Positions 44,635 to 57,550 are shown, counted from the first letter of the stretch. The stretch: DNA of 64,000 nucleotides from Neoscytalidium dimidiatum (GCA_037367355.1 CM074704.1:1922001-1986000); one strand, 5' to 3'. Made by a program: numbers and translations. Notes: generated from the letters alone by a model not told the origin.

Positions 44635-47600
44635 TTAGTGCAACAAGTTCCGCAAATTCGGACTCGCGCTAGCGCCACTGGCACCATTCGGCTGCACCTG
44701 TGGCTGCGGCGCCGGTTGCGGCGGCGGAGGTGGCTGTGCTTGCGGAGGCAGCGTGCTATCCCTTGGGGTCTCAGGCCTGGTATGGAGGGGCCCAGGACTG
44801 CCGTGTGACGGCCCGTACAGTCCTGCGAACGGACTCTCCGTTTGCCTTGTTGGGGCAATGTGGCTTGGTGCAGGCGAGCCAAAATGTGCTGCGTGAGGAG
44901 AATGAATACCATTCGGTATACCCGCGAGCATAGGGGAGTTTGTGTGGTGGAGCGGAGTCGGAGCCGTGGGTGGCGGGTACGGAGAACGTATGGCACCTGG
45001 CTGTGCAGGAGGAAGGACGCCCGGCGGCGCAGTATAGGGCGGATAGCCATTGGTGGGCGGAGGGGGGTGATGTGCCACAGGGTGGTAAGGGTGGTGGATC
45101 GGCGGAGGATGGGGAGGTCCCCCGGGTTGCGGCGAGTGAGCAATTCCATTGCCGATTGGCGGCGGTGGCGGATGACTTCCCCATGCAGGCAGCGGTGCGC
45201 TTGCATGTGGGGGAGGTGGCCCTCCAATCGGCGGCCAGTGGTGGAGCGGGGGGGCAGCCGCCGCCTGGGTGAATTGTCGTGGCGGCGATCGAACTGGTTG
45301 CGGTGGAGGCGAAGGAGACTTCTTGGGCGGCTTCAGTAGCTCTGGCTTGTTCTTTCTTCTCCAGTGGCATTTGTTGCAGAGATAGCTACCCGGACGAGGG
45401 ATGGGAATGCCGTCTGGCGTGGTAGCCTTGCCGTTCTGCGGCGCTTCCTTGGGAACACTTGGCTGTTCGGGATGGATGATCCCGTTCGGGAATCTTGGTC
45501 CTTCAGACTGAGATGCTGGCGTTCCAACGCGAGGCTGGGTTGAACCGGTAGCTCCTTCGATCGTATTAACGGGATGGTCAGGATTCGATCCAGGGAAAGC
45601 ACCTCCATCCTGTGAGTCCTCAACTTTCCACCACTTGGGAGACACTTCGATATCGCAGATGTCGCACTTGCGCTCATCCTTGATGTCGGCCAAAGAACCA
45701 TTCGGAGTATCATCCGGCTCTTCTGTCTTTGGTAGACCGGCCGACGAATTCCTTGCTGACCTTGTACCGCCTTGCACAGTGGATGTCCGGCGGTTTACTG
45801 GTGCTGTCACCGCTGTAGGCGGGATGTTCTTCGTAAATTGGTCCAGCAAGTTGGCTTTGCGGGCGGTACCAGTCAGGGCTTGGTCGGCTTGCTTGTAGTT
45901 TTGCACGAAAAGCTGCAGAGCCGTGGTGCCTGCCTCATCCACAACTTCATTGAGAGGATGTACGATCGTCTTCGGGGTGTGCTCCTTGCACCAGATCACC
46001 GCAGATAACGAGCCTGTCTCCTGACCAAGCGTAAAAGTCGGGACTGCGTCTCGTCGGGAACTCTTGACAGGAGTAACGTCGAAGCCGAAGGTGTACCCCG
46101 CCGAGTGAGCGCATCCTACATGGAAAGCCGAGTGGCATTGGTGGCAAGACACGCATGCGCCCTTGGACGTCTTGCATATCTTGCACACTTGGTCGTATTT
46201 GATGGACGGTGTTCCGACACCTTCGACTAGTTCATAAGTTCGAGGGTTGGTGAATTTGAGCTCCGGTGTCCAGACTGCGCAATGAAGGTGCACCCAATTG
46301 TTTTCAGCAGTCTTTTTCAGCGGTTCACGGGGAAGCTCGGGCCGGCCCTTGTCTCGCTGGTGCTGCTGATACTCCTTCAGTTTCTGAATGCGCAATTCCT
46401 TCTCCAGTCGTTCTTTCTCTCGCTCCTTGTCGGTCTTCTTCTTGTGGGATACCTTGGGCGGCTCGATCAGTTCCTGTTCAGTCTCCTTGACAGGGCAAAG
46501 AACACATTCGTATGTCTGCAAAAAGAAGTTAGATGACAAGTTTAGCGAGGCCATACCAGGAACACTTACGTAAGAGACCGTCTCCTTCTTGTCGTTCTTG
46601 CATTGATCGCAAACCCATTTTCCAGACCGGGACTCGGTCACACCATAGCATTGACGATGAACGGTCAGCCTGCACTCTCTGCAAACCAGGCGTTGGTCGC
46701 CTAACGGTTCCATCTGCAGGCATACAGCGCAAGGTAGCTCGCGCATCTTCGGCATCACGGGTTGCGGGGGAGGTGTCGGTGCCTTGGCGGGAGCGGCGGC
46801 CGTCTTCTTCTTGTTCGGAGGTTCCGCCGAAGTCTGTTGGCTGACGTCTTTCTCGATACCGCCCTTCTGCTTCTTCCGAGGAGGTTCCGTCGCGGACTGG
46901 ACATTAGGATCGACCGGTTCTATGCTGGGAACGGGCTCCGGGGGTGCATTCTGCGCCGCATTGAGTTCGTCCATGAGCTCCTGGTCGATCAGTTTTCTCC
47001 ACTTTTTCCCGCCTGCAGCAGACATTTTCTTGATGAGTTCCTCTGCATCTTCATACTTGATGGCGTATTTCCTCCAAAGACGGGCACAGCGCTGACAGAG
47101 TGCAGGGATTAGCTGTGTTCCCTTATCTTTACTGCGACCATCGGCAGGAACGGTTTGACCGGGGGCAACACCGGGGGCTCTGCGCCATTGACGCGATATC
47201 TTTGTCGAACAGAATTTGCAGACGAAATGCTTTTTGCGGGACTCCGCCTTTCCGACGTCAAAGGCTGAATCGTCGGCGTCGTCCGCGATGTCGTCAACAA
47301 GTTTCGATGTCGTGTCCGCGACTTTCTGATTCTTTCCCTTCCGGCCGTCATAATTGCCCCAGATTTCCTTGCCTTTGGGCGTCTTTTTCCACATGTAGTA
47401 GTAGCGAACGACATCGGCATGCGACATGGTCCTGACATGGAGGCGAACGTTGCGTAGCTCGGATCCATATTTCGCCACGCCCTCTTCGAAACGCTTCTTT
47501 TCCTCTTTGTTAGGTTCGGGTTCCCTTAAATCTTTCCGCCTGTGAACCTTCTTCAGCTGTTCAAGCGCGGCCTCCGCGTCGTAGTTGTTGGCGTAGAGCA

Positions 47601-49241
47601 GTTCAACGGCCTTCGTCAAGAAATTCGTGTTGTAGTCGGGGACGCCAACAATCTTGGCAACTTCCGATCTGGCCCTCGACATGTAGTCGTCGACCAGTTT
47701 TTCGCGGTCAACGGGCGAATCATCCTTGCCGCGCACGGGCCCGGAGGGCATTTTGAAGATAGTCTTGGCAGTGCAGTTCGGGTCATTGTTCGGAAAATCC
47801 TCGCCGCGCTTAACGTAACCCGGCGGCTCGTCCTGGACCCACTTCGGTCTCTTTGCTTTCTCTGCCTTGTCTGCTTCGAGATCCTCTCTCGAGGCCTTGG
47901 GGTCTTTCTTGTGCGCTGGGCCTTTGTTGTAGCGTTTCCTGATCTCGGACGGCTTCACCAACTCAACGGGTCTGCCATGCCAGACATTCACGTTGGCTTG
48001 GTGTCTTGGGCCGAGGCGGGAGCTTGCGCGGGGGTAAATGGCGCGGTCGTCGTACTGCAGCGCGTCCTCAACGCGGCAATGTATTCCAAGGTAACGCATG
48101 GGCCACATTTTCGCCAACGCGATTTCGGCTTGAGTTGCTGGATGGTCGTCGACCGGAGCGTCCGAGCCGCTTGGACTCGGGGCGGTCGTGTTGATCAGCG
48201 CGCCTGGGTCGTCCTCCTCCTCATCGATAACTTCCTCCTCTTCTTGCGATGCTGCAGCCTCGCCAATGATCGGCGTTCGCCGCGCTTCCAATTTCCGCTC
48301 TTGCGCCCTGCCGCAGGGGCCACAGGCCCACGCGAAACCCCTCGACGGCTTCTTCAGAAGCGGTGGTCGGACGCAGTTCATGTGGTAGGTGTTGTGGCAA
48401 ACAGCGCATTCAACCGAATCGTTCCTGAAACTTGTCAGCCTGGCCACATTTGGTTTTGCATAACGTCAAGGACACTCACGCAGCGCAATACTGAGAGCAG
48501 CGCTTGCACGTCTTCACCGCACTGGTCAACTCCTTGACGCGACTGGTCTCTACAACGACGAACTTCCATCTCTCATCCAATGCCTTCTTGACCTTTTCGG
48601 GGACGTTGATGACTTGCGACACGGGAATAACCTCGTACCATCTGTGGATGAATCGGTCGAAAACTTGGTTGTACCAGAACGAGTCCTTGGCTCTGCGGAA
48701 CTCGTCAAGGTCTGCAATTTCGCTACGGTGCCTGATGTAGCATTTTCCACGGAGAGAGGTCAGGGGGCAGATGTCGGAATGCATCGTTCCGTACACCAGA
48801 CGGGTGTCGTTGTTGTAGCGCAACACATCTCTAGGCCGGTAGAACCAGTTCACTCGAAGAGAATCCACAGGAGAGTTGGCGTTGTCGCTGTCCGAGTGCA
48901 GAAACTCCATGATGCGGCACAAGTAGTAAGGCTCACCAGGGGGCTCGCAGACAAGGTAAGCATGATCTATGAAATGATAAGCAATTGCGGGGTCGGACTT
49001 TGGGGCGAAAACCGCTCCAGACAAAGACCTGAACCAGGAGCTGGAAACCGGAGAAGTATGGGCTTACCATCGACCGCGAGAGTGGTGCCGTCATCGGCTT
49101 CCAGCTTGCCACGTTTTAGCCTGGCGCCGGATTTCTCGAAAGTCATCATGCTCGTCTCGCGGACCATGTTGGACGCGACCGCGGCATCTTTCCGCCTCGA
49201 CGATAGCAGCGTCGAGGCGGCCGAGGTGGCGGCATTGGCGG

Positions 49242-49273
<32 letters not shown>

Positions 49274-49947
49274 GCATGCGCCCCGCCTGCTTTCCTCTTC
49301 TTCCCTTGGTTGGTGGCAGCGTTGGCATTGGGGTTCGCGGAGAAGGTCAGGGTACCAGGGATAGAAGGGTCCCTGCTTGCGGCGGCTGACGAGGCGGTGG
49401 TCCCATTAGTCGTCGCAGCCGATTTCTTGGCGTTCGGTGCAGGGGAATGGCCAGAGTCAGTTCCGCCGGCCGGGCTGCGCGTGGTTCGCTCGGAGGAAGT
49501 GCCATTGCTGCCGTTCGCGGCGGGAAGTTCGAAATCCATCTCGATGTCCTCCGCGTAGTTGATCCGAGCAGCACTCGGCCGATTGCGCGAGCGTGTGCCG
49601 TAGCCACCCGCATTGGTCGGAGTCTCGTCCTTCACCGCCGTCTGCGCAGGCGTCGGCGCGGAGGATGAGGTCGCGGGCTGTGGCTGCGGCGGTGGCAAGG
49701 CACCAGGCGACGAAGCTGCTGGGGGAGTTTCCTGCGCGTCTCGCGCCGCGGCGGGCTGCGAATTGGCGGAATGCGAAGCGCTCTGCTGCGCGGGCTCTGG
49801 GCTCCGGGCAGCTCCATTGCCGGTGGGAGTTACACCCTGCATGGCGTCCGAGGGCGGCGCTGGAGAAGGCGCGGCCCCGTCGCTTGTCGCGGCGCCCGGA
49901 TTGGGGGAGTTCACCGCGCGGAAGGACGAACTGCCCCCATCAACCAT
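44635..49947 (-). CDS. SNT2: Snt2-type chromatin reader / ubiquitin ligase (BAH, PHD, SANT)
   Basis: Four exons on the minus strand, 49947-49068, 48966-48480, 48424-46570 and 46515-44635, give 1700 residues. Residues 1-290 are disordered with a poly-Ala run. A BAH domain covers about 294-450 (HAYLVCEPPGEPYYLCRIMEF). Next are PHD finger 1 (CAVCHNTYHMNC...CGPC, ~460), a SANT-like helix set (KKRFEEGVAKYGSELRNVRLHV, ~763), a GATA-like finger (CKFCSTKISRQWRR...CQRC, ~860), PHD 2 (CAVCLQMEPLGDQRLVCREC, ~1022) and an extended PHD (YECVLCPVK...HLHCAVW...CKICK...CHVGCAH-like, ~1078-1250). A second GATA-like finger (CDICDIEVSPKWWK...CNKCHWRR) and a very Pro-rich tail ending NLRNLLH follow. Yeast Snt2 works with Ecm5/Rpd3 in stress-linked gene control and ubiquitinates excess histones. 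The third intron is 54 nt, in frame and stop-free. Confidence 0.92.
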
Positions 49948-52115
49948 GGAGTGACACGTCGAGAATCACGGCGCGGCGACGGGGGATGCTGTGTCCACAG
50001 CTGCGTGAAGGCCGGCGGGGGATTGCTGGGGGAGATGGCGGCCGTGGTGGCGATATCAGGGCTGCATAGGTCTGGAGGCGCTCACCCAGGAAGACAGGAC
50101 CACGTCCGCGGCCGCAAAACGCGAAAGACGCGGCGGAAGTCGCGTGCAGAAGGCGGGCGCGGGCACGAGCTGGACGCAGATGCAATGGGACCGGGCTGAA
50201 ACGGGCTGGGCTGGCGCGGCAGGGAGCGAGATGGGTCAGAATGGCATATGGGGAGAAAGGCGAGGGCGGAAGAATGAGGTGGGTTAAGTTTGAGGAAGGA
50301 CGCAGACTGATGGATGGGCGCCGGCACTGGGACCTCATGCACTGACGACTGACATGGGGGGGGCCCTTGGGGGCGCTAGACTCTCCAAGCTCTCGCTTCC
50401 TAACCACCACCTTACCGTGAGATTGTTATTCCACCGTGCGCGTTATTCCCGCATCTCAACCTTGTGCCAACCTCACCCCTCGCCGCCTGCCAGCACCGCG
50501 CCTCGAGCCCAGCCGTGCAGGATCGTCTGCACTGGAGCCAGCCGTCGCGGGCTGCGCTGGACGCGGCGGCTCCCAGGAGGACGTGGGCGGATGGCTCTCC
50601 GGGGATCGTCCAATTAGACGGCAGCCGTTCCCCTTAGCAGAAGGGCGCGGCGGCGACAGCAGCACCCGCCCAGCACGGCCGACGACACCGGATCTACGCT
50701 GCATCGCCGCGGCGCAGCTCGCTTTGTTCCCTTGGGGACGGGGCGGTGGAGGAGGCTCGCCCGTCGCATTCCTCACGCAGCAAACCGCTCGCACGGCAGC
50801 TGGGGCCTCGCCTGGACATGCACCGCGCAGCGTTGGAGAGCAGCGGCGTGGCTAGCACTTGTGAGCCGTCCCGGTCTGCCACGTATTACATCTGAGTTTT
50901 CCGCAACCCTGCGGTCCAGCAGCGCAGGCCGGGACCGGACCGGACCCTCGCGCAGCACTTGGGCGTTTGATACCAACGTGACCCCGGGGCGCTGGAACGG
51001 GTTTGCTCTCAAGGTTTTGCCGATTCTGCGCGGAAAGACAGCTGGGAGCCCTGGAGCCCCGGAGCCTTCAGGTCTGGCCTTGTTGGTCGTCCGCGGCGGC
51101 TAGCGTGCCGCATGCAGCCTAGCGCCCAGGGCAGCGCGAGCGCAACCCGACGTCCTGCGCCGATGGAGCATCGGAGACCAGACTCTCCCTCCCATCCCGG
51201 ATAAGGCCTGACTGCCTGCCAGCCAGCCTGCCAGCCAGCACCTCCCGTCTTGTCCTCCGCCGCCGCACCGCGGCCGGCCGCCCACGCTGCCGCCAGCAGA
51301 CCTCTGAGCCCGCCGCTTACGTGCGTTTAAGCTTCGCCCAACGGCCGTCGCGTGAGTTCTTGCGCTCTGCAACGGCCCATCGAGTCACGTCTCGCTTGTG
51401 TCATCTCCGCCGTGCCCTCCCCCCTTCGCTGCCGTTTCCTCCATCCCATCTCATCCGCTCCCACCAACTGGCCCCCGCCCGAGCCGAGGCGGACGCCCCC
51501 CCCTCGGCCAAGCCTGGTCGCTGTGCAGGCGTAGCCGCCGCGTGTCTGCTCCCGCTCGGCAAAGCGTGAGCACGGGGGTGTGGGCGAGCGGGTTGCTTGG
51601 GTGGGCGAGCATGAGCACATGGCCTGTCGCACCGCACAGTTGAGGAACCTGGCCCAGCGCTTCGTGTCTGTGGCCCTAGCAGGCTCTAGCATCGGGAGGG
51701 GTGCGACAATCTCACTCAACATCGCACACGGAGGAGCTCGGCATGGAAACATCCGTCCACTGAAGCATGTCTGGCATGGCACCCATTGCCTCTTTCCGCC
51801 CCGCCGCCCACGTGAGACCCAGGACCGCTACTTAAAGCCAGCTTGCGGCCGTCCTGCTGGTCGCGGCGTGGATGTTTTCAGGCTAGCAAGCCCGGTCGCT
51901 GCGCTGGGCGAATTCTTTCGACGTAAGGTCAAGGTAGGGCGATGCAGGGAGAGCCAATCCGAGTCTGGGAATTTCCGCGGTTGTGTGTCTCACCCACCCT
52001 AGCGCGTGTTGACGGATCTCATCAGACCTGACCCGCGGCTCCACCTCGACCTGTGCCATAGAACTGGCCGCGTCTCTCCTGGAAACCGAGTCTCTCCTTT
52101 ATTCTGTTCGCGACG
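49948..52115. other. GC-rich region upstream of SNT2
   Basis: About 2.2 kb with many overlapping frames on both strands but no recognisable domain. It contains CCAGCCTGCCAGC repeats near 51215-51240 and pyrimidine-rich blocks near 51410-51500. Probably promoters and leaders; an unrecognised gene cannot be excluded. Confidence 0.4.
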
Positions 52116-52454
52116 ATGCAAATCGACAAACGAAAACGTGCCTCGCACGCCCTTCAGCGTTCTACGAATAGCAGACAACTTTGCTCAGTGTCTCCGATCC
52201 TTGCAGATCGACTCAAGACATGCAAGGCTGCGATGGCGGTCGCTCTCCAACCTGATCTAAGTCGGAAGCTAGCTGTCATTATCTTCATTTTCGTGATTCT
52301 GGTCGTTGTGCGGATGCGCTGTGTTTCTTTCGGGCGTGCGCCATCTTCAGCCGACAGGCGGTGGTGTGTCCCCAAGCCGCCTAGTGGCGCTCCTCCAGTG
52401 AACGAGACCCCCGCGATGCGACCGAAGACGCCAGGCCCAGCCCAATCATCATAA
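52116..52454 (+). CDS. doubtful small membrane protein
   Basis: A 112-codon frame starting at ATG 52116; an in-frame ATG at 52233 with better context (TGCGATGGCG) would give a shorter product. One clear transmembrane segment (KLAVIIFIFVILVVVRM) is followed by a Pro-rich tail ending TPGPAQSS. A pyrimidine-rich stretch (CTCTCCTTTATTCTG) precedes the start. No family was recognised. It may be a small single-span protein or a chance frame. Confidence 0.3.
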   Translation: MQIDKRKRASHALQRSTNSRQLCSVSPILADRLKTCKAAMAVALQPDLSRKLAVIIFIFVILVVVRMRCVSFGRAPSSADRRWCVPKPPSGAPPVNETPAMRPKTPGPAQSS

Positions 52455-52719
52455 AACTCCTAAGCCCTCGCAGATGCTGCAATCCTTCGCTTCACTGGCT
52501 CTTCACCTCTGTCATCAGCATTTTGCTTATCCTAGCAATTATTAAAGGACGCCCATGGAGATCTCTTGCATAGCTAATCGAAGTGCTAAGCATGACGTGA
52601 CAAGCAGCGAAGGTACAAAAGCAGCAGAGCAACAGCCTGGCGAGCGGTTCTATCGTGCAGAACGCGTTCTGGGAAAGCAGCATTGCTGATACCCCTTGCC
52701 GCGAAAGTTGGAAAGCACC

Positions 52720-53835
52720 ATGGCTCCGTACCTCGATCCAGTCAACCAGGCATTCGTCGATGCCGGTGCCAAGGCTGGAGGGCCGCCGCTTTACGAACTG
52801 CCGTACGACAAGGCCAGAGCAGTGCTTGAGGGTTTGCAGCAGCATGAGAAGTCGAAAGATGTCCTTCGCCAGGAGATCGACGCGCCTGTCGGACCTACCG
52901 GCTCCGTGAAGACGGTGCTCTTCAAACCTGCGAGTGCCAGCGGCCTTTTGCCGCTCGCTTTCTATTTCCACGGTGGCGGATGGATTCTCGGCAGGTAGAG
53001 TTCCAAAACAAATTGGGTGCGCTTGCAGCGATTAACCAAGCACAGTCCAAACACCCACGACAGCCTTGTCAGCGACCTGGTCCGCGAGACTGGCGTTGCT
53101 TTTGCCTTCCCCTACTACACTCCAGCGCCCGACGCTCAGTTCCCCCAGCAATTTGAGGAAGCGTATGCGGCACTCGAATACTACCTCAAAAATGGCGAGC
53201 GGTTTGGGCTGAAGACGGACAAAATTGCTTTCGCCGGTGACAGCGTCGGAGGTTCGTCGAACAGATGGCCATTGCCAACTCCTTCCTGTACGCTGAAGAA
53301 TTACCAGGGAACATGACGATTGCGATGTCGACCTTGGCGGCTGAAAAGAAGCTACCTGCGACAATCAAATATCAGGTGTGCGTACAAATTTAGCAGCCCA
53401 CCGTTTCAGGACAGTCCCCCTGATGACACATTTAGACTCTTCTACCCCGTTACAGATACGCATGAGGAGAGTGAGACGTACAAAACGTTCCATGACGGCC
53501 CGTACCTCAGCGCACCGCTGATGCGGTGGATGAAAGACGCGTTTGTTCCCAAAGCCGAGGACCGGTCGAAAATATTGCCTTCGCCTGTTCTTCTCAGCAA
53601 GGAGCAGGCTGCGGCTCAGCCTCCAACGCTCATCATTTCGGCAGCCGTTGATCCACTGCTAGGGGAAGGAAAGCATTTTGGGCACCTACTGCAGGAGGCC
53701 GGCGTGGACGTGGCAATCTTCGAGGCGGACGGTCAGGTTCACGATTTCGCAATGCTGGAACCGGTGAGGAAGAGCGCGACTGCTGTCGCCAGCGTTGAAC
53801 TGGCGGCTCTGAAGATCAAGAAAGCGCTCTCGTGA
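52720..53835 (+). CDS. HSL-type alpha/beta hydrolase (esterase/lipase)
   Basis: Four exons, 52720-52994, 53046-53251, 53308-53377 and 53436-53835, give 316 residues. The oxyanion-hole motif HGGGW is at about residue 85, the nucleophile elbow GDSVGG at about 155-160 (Ser ~157), the acid in AVDPLLGEG (~255) and the catalytic His in VHDFAML (~287), so the triad is complete. The family hydrolyses short-chain esters or acetylated compounds. Introns are 51, 56 and 58 nt. Their joints were set by family continuity: WILGSPNTHDS, VGGNMTIAM and YQVLFYPVTD; other AG choices would break these. No signal peptide; cytosolic. The substrate is unknown. It stands alone between long GC-rich spacers. Confidence 0.9.
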
Positions 53836-54410
53836 TCGGCTTGGGGTCTTCTTTGGCTCACTGGATTCGCGAAACCACGCGTGCGCCAAGCACATTGTTA
53901 ATGAAACGCTACATCTTGCCCAGAAAAGAAAAGAAAAAAAAAACACTGCCACTTTCTTGAGAATGCAGTTCGATTTCCCGACAGCCGAAGCGCGCAAACA
54001 GCGCACGTGCGTGTTTTCGAAGAATTTCTCGTTGCAACAGCAGCTACGCAATCATGTTCGCCGGTTTGAGTGGTTGGGGATGCGCAATCCTTCGCTGTTT
54101 CGGGCAAGCTGATTGCCGCTGTTCTCCGCCCATAAGACGCACCGTTATGCAGGCGCGCACGACGGGCCAACGCAGCAGGGCAGGGCCGCGAGCCGACTTC
54201 CGAGCCGGAATCTCCACACGTGATAATACGATAACTAGTACGAACGCGCTGTCCGGGGGGCGGTGCCTGGGTGCCGGGAAAACAGGCGTCAGCCGGGGCC
54301 GGTTTGATGAGAGAGGCACAGAACCTGTCTTGTTGCTCGTGGGCGAATCGCGGACATATCTCCCGCCCACTCTTACTTATTATCTTTTTCTTTTTTTTTT
54401 TTGCGAATCG
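53836..54410. other. intergenic region
   Basis: 3' UTR of the hydrolase and promoter of the IQ-motif gene. An A-tract lies near 53930-53944, and a T-rich run (TTTTTCTTTTTTTTTT) directly precedes the next start, a usual fungal initiation feature. No gene supported. Confidence 0.5.
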
Positions 54411-56674
54411 ATGTCCTCGACGACAAACGGCAGCTTAGGGCCAGGCGGGCAGCAGCAGGACTGCGACGACGGCGACGCAAGGCTGACGGACCCTGGAGAT
54501 GCCAAGGAGCTGCCCCACGCAGCGATGTCATTGCCGCGCGCTGATGTCGCAGCCTCAACGAAGCATTCCTCGCTGCCCGCGCCCGCGCCCGCGCCCGCTC
54601 GAAGCGCCGACCTCCACGTTCCCTCCAGAGACGAGCTCGAGGCCATCGCCCGGCGGCAGGATGCGAAGCACGCAGCTATGCAAGCCGCCAAGTCGTCGCC
54701 GTTGTCGCCGCAGGGCCAGCGCGACGAAGAGGAGGCCGCGGCCGCCGCCCTGATTCAGCGCAACTACAGAGGCTACAAGCAACGCCGCGAGCTCGCCGGC
54801 ATGGGCATGGACGCGTCGACGCGCTGGGTCGAGGTACGTGAGACATAATCGTCGTCGCCGGTACTGCTCGAAGTGGTTTTCAACCCCTCTCTCTCTCTCT
54901 TTCCCCCCACCTCCACCTCTGCTGCTCTGCCGGCGCGCGACCGAGATCGAAAGGGATTGCTGATCAGCTAACGGTGATCTGCACTCTCCACAGGCTATCA
55001 AAGAGGGTCAGTACTGTCCCAATGACCACACCAACCACCAGACCAACCGTTCCTCCCCCTCTTATTTTAGCCTTTCGTTTTACTTTCTGCGCTTAAGCGG
55101 CGTTGAATGCTGAGGTCTCCCAGCCCGCTGGAGGAACGCGACCCGCCCGGTCTCCCGCCACGAACGATCGCCCAGCGACCCGGACATGCTCAGCCCCGCC
55201 GCGAGATCCCGCGCCGCGTCCGACGCCGCGAAGGAGAATTGGCGCCGCATTGGCGAAGTTGCGCGCCGCGCTGGCGGCGACGACTCGGACCACGGCGAGG
55301 ACGACGAGACGGACGAGGAGCAGCTGTCGCCGGAGGAGCGCGAGGAGCGACGCGCGAGGAAGGCGCGGGCAAAGCGCGAGAGGGAGAAAACGGCGAAGGT
55401 GATGGGTAGGTTTTGGTGAGGGGTTTGGATTGCTGCGGGTACCTCGCTAACGGTGTTTCGTCGTAGACTTGCAGTACTGGCTGGAAATGGTCGACCAGAA
55501 GCACCGATACGGCTCGAATCTTCGCGCATACCACACTGAATGGAAGAAGTCCGGCACGCATGAGAACTTTTTCTACTGGCTGGATTACGGAGAGGGCAGG
55601 AATCTGGAGGTGCCCACTTGCTCCCGCGATCGGCTGGAGAGGGAACAGGTGAGGTACTTGAACCGGGAGGAGCGGCAGAACTACCTGGTGAAGATCGATA
55701 AAGAGGGGAGATTGTGTTGGGCGAAAAACGGTGAAAGGATCACGACGTCTACGGAATATAAGGACAGCGTTAATGGCATTGTGCCGAACGAAGACGGCAC
55801 GCCGGCGTACAGCAGAGCCAGCAGCTCCTCGAGTAGCAGCTCCTCGAGTGCGAGTTCTGTATTATCCACTGGCTCGGTGGATAACCCGGAGGCAGAACAT
55901 TACGTGAATCATGATTTAGAAAAAGCTAAGGGCGTTAAGAAGATTAGGCACGTTTCGGCGGCGGCTGTTCTCAACCACCTTTTGCGGCGGAGTGTAAAGC
56001 CGAATAGCTGGATCTTTGTGAGTCGACTTCCTGCCCCCTAGAAATCGTCTGGTGCTGATCTAACGTGCTGGCAGGTCGCTGATACGTCTTTCCGACTGTA
56101 CGTCGGCATCAAGCAATCCGGCGCTTTTCAACACAGCTCCTTCCTTCACGGAGCACGAATCTCAGCAGCGGGGCTCATCAAAATCAAGGACGGACAGTTG
56201 CGAAGGCTTTCGCCGCTGTCCGGCCACTACCGGCCCCCGACGTCCAATTTCCGGGCCTTCGTCCACTCGCTGCGCGATGCCGGGGTCGACATGAGCCGGG
56301 TATCCATATCGCGCAGCTACGCGGTCTTGGTGGGGCTGGAGGCATACGTCAAGACGCGTCGAAAATTCAAGAGCGGGGCGGAGCACGCGAGTCATGGCAA
56401 GGAGAAGATAGTGCATCCGGAGGAGGCGGCCAAGCGCGAGGAGCAGCAGAAGGACAAGAGCAAGAGCGCCGAGCGCGAACGCCAGATATTGGCGCACGAG
56501 GCGCGCAGGGAGGAAGAGGAGAAGAGGAGGCATGGCTGGAGATTCAGGCTGCTGAGGAAGCTGGGTCTGGGAGGCGCGGGCACCGTGCCGAGAGGGGAGA
56601 AGAGCAGGAGGAGTAGGGGCGAGGCGAGCAGTCAGGACGCGGAGAGCGGCATTCCGCCCGAGGGGAAGAGGTAA
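54411..56674 (+). CDS. IQ calmodulin-binding-motif protein
   Basis: Five exons, 54411-54833, 54994-55006, 55124-55405, 55467-56017 and 56075-56674, give 622 residues. The single IQ motif ALIQRNYRGYKQRREL is at about residues 113-128 and should bind calmodulin. Exon 2 is a 13-nt microexon (AIKE plus one base); it and the phase-1 acceptor CTCCCAG before CCCGCTGG restore AIKEARWRNATRP. A charged coiled-coil stretch (SPEEREERRARKARAKRERE) is followed by the conserved fungal core DLQYWLEMVDQKHRYGSNL, FFYWLDYGEGR, RYLNREERQNYLVKID and NHLLRRSVKPNSWIFVADTS. The C-terminal part is basic and Lys/Glu-rich with a Ser/Arg tail. The core recurs in ascomycete IQ-domain proteins; its function is unknown, and a cytoskeletal or signalling adaptor is a guess. 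Confidence 0.87.
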
Positions 56675-57499
56675 TGGTGGGTGGCGATGGGTGGATTTCT
56701 CCGGATGCTTCCGGCACTCGGTGCTTTTTCTTTTTTTTTTTTTTTCTAAAATTTTCTCTAGCGGTAGATATCCATGACTGAAGTGTAGAGTAGGGTAATG
56801 TAATGTCTTTTTACGGCGCATCGCGAGTATTGTGCATAGTACGGCTGGGTTAAGCATAGCGCGTCTTTCCATGTATGTAAGGCCGCTCTATACTGCATGA
56901 ATAGGCGTTGTTGTCAATTTAGGTTCGTCTGCCTCGTGGAAGGAATCGTAGGCTTCACTATATGTAGATCAATATAGTTGCTAGTAGGAGCTTGGTTTGA
57001 CCGTCGGTCTTTCACGATGGGCACTTCTGGAATACAAGCTGCAGCGTGCTGCAAGGACTTGAACCTTGATATGGTTCTGACAGCTGCATGCATTGTGACT
57101 CCCTCGAGATGTCCGATTCGATTCGGACAGGCATTTGGTTCATGCGCTCGCGAGTCCCGATCGCGGCGCAGATGGAGAGCAATCAAGACAGGTGGTGCAG
57201 GCAGCGCATTACATCCGAACGGCGGAACGAGACATGTTGCATAAGATGAAGCGCGGGACGAGACGGCAGTGGGCTGAGCGCCTCGTTCAGAAAAATTTCC
57301 GGGGGCTGGTGCAGGGTGCGGCAGGGATCAGAGTATCACCTGGGGAGTAGGTACATGTATGTACATATGCATGCATCTTCGGCGAGCTGCATGTGGATGG
57401 AGACGGAGGGCAAGGCCGGCTGGTCACACAGGCGATTGACGCTGCAGCAACGTTGGGCGGCGGGCGTGGCGCAACTCGAGCTGTCGCGGGCGGCAGATG

Positions 57500-57550
<51 letters not shown>

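Noticed and set aside
47542..48537. 331-codon plus-strand frame over SNT2
   Set aside because: Antisense to the PHD/SANT-encoding exon; no recognisable product.
53378..53413. Acceptor TTTCAG at about 53408 for the hydrolase intron 3
   Set aside because: It would insert DSPPDDTFR; the acceptor at 53435 combined with the donor at 53378 yields the conserved YQVLFYPVTD.
57040..57080. tRNA-like T-arm on the minus strand (CAAGG TTCAAGT CCTTG)
   Set aside because: No matching D-arm, anticodon arm or acceptor stem at the correct distance; a chance hairpin.
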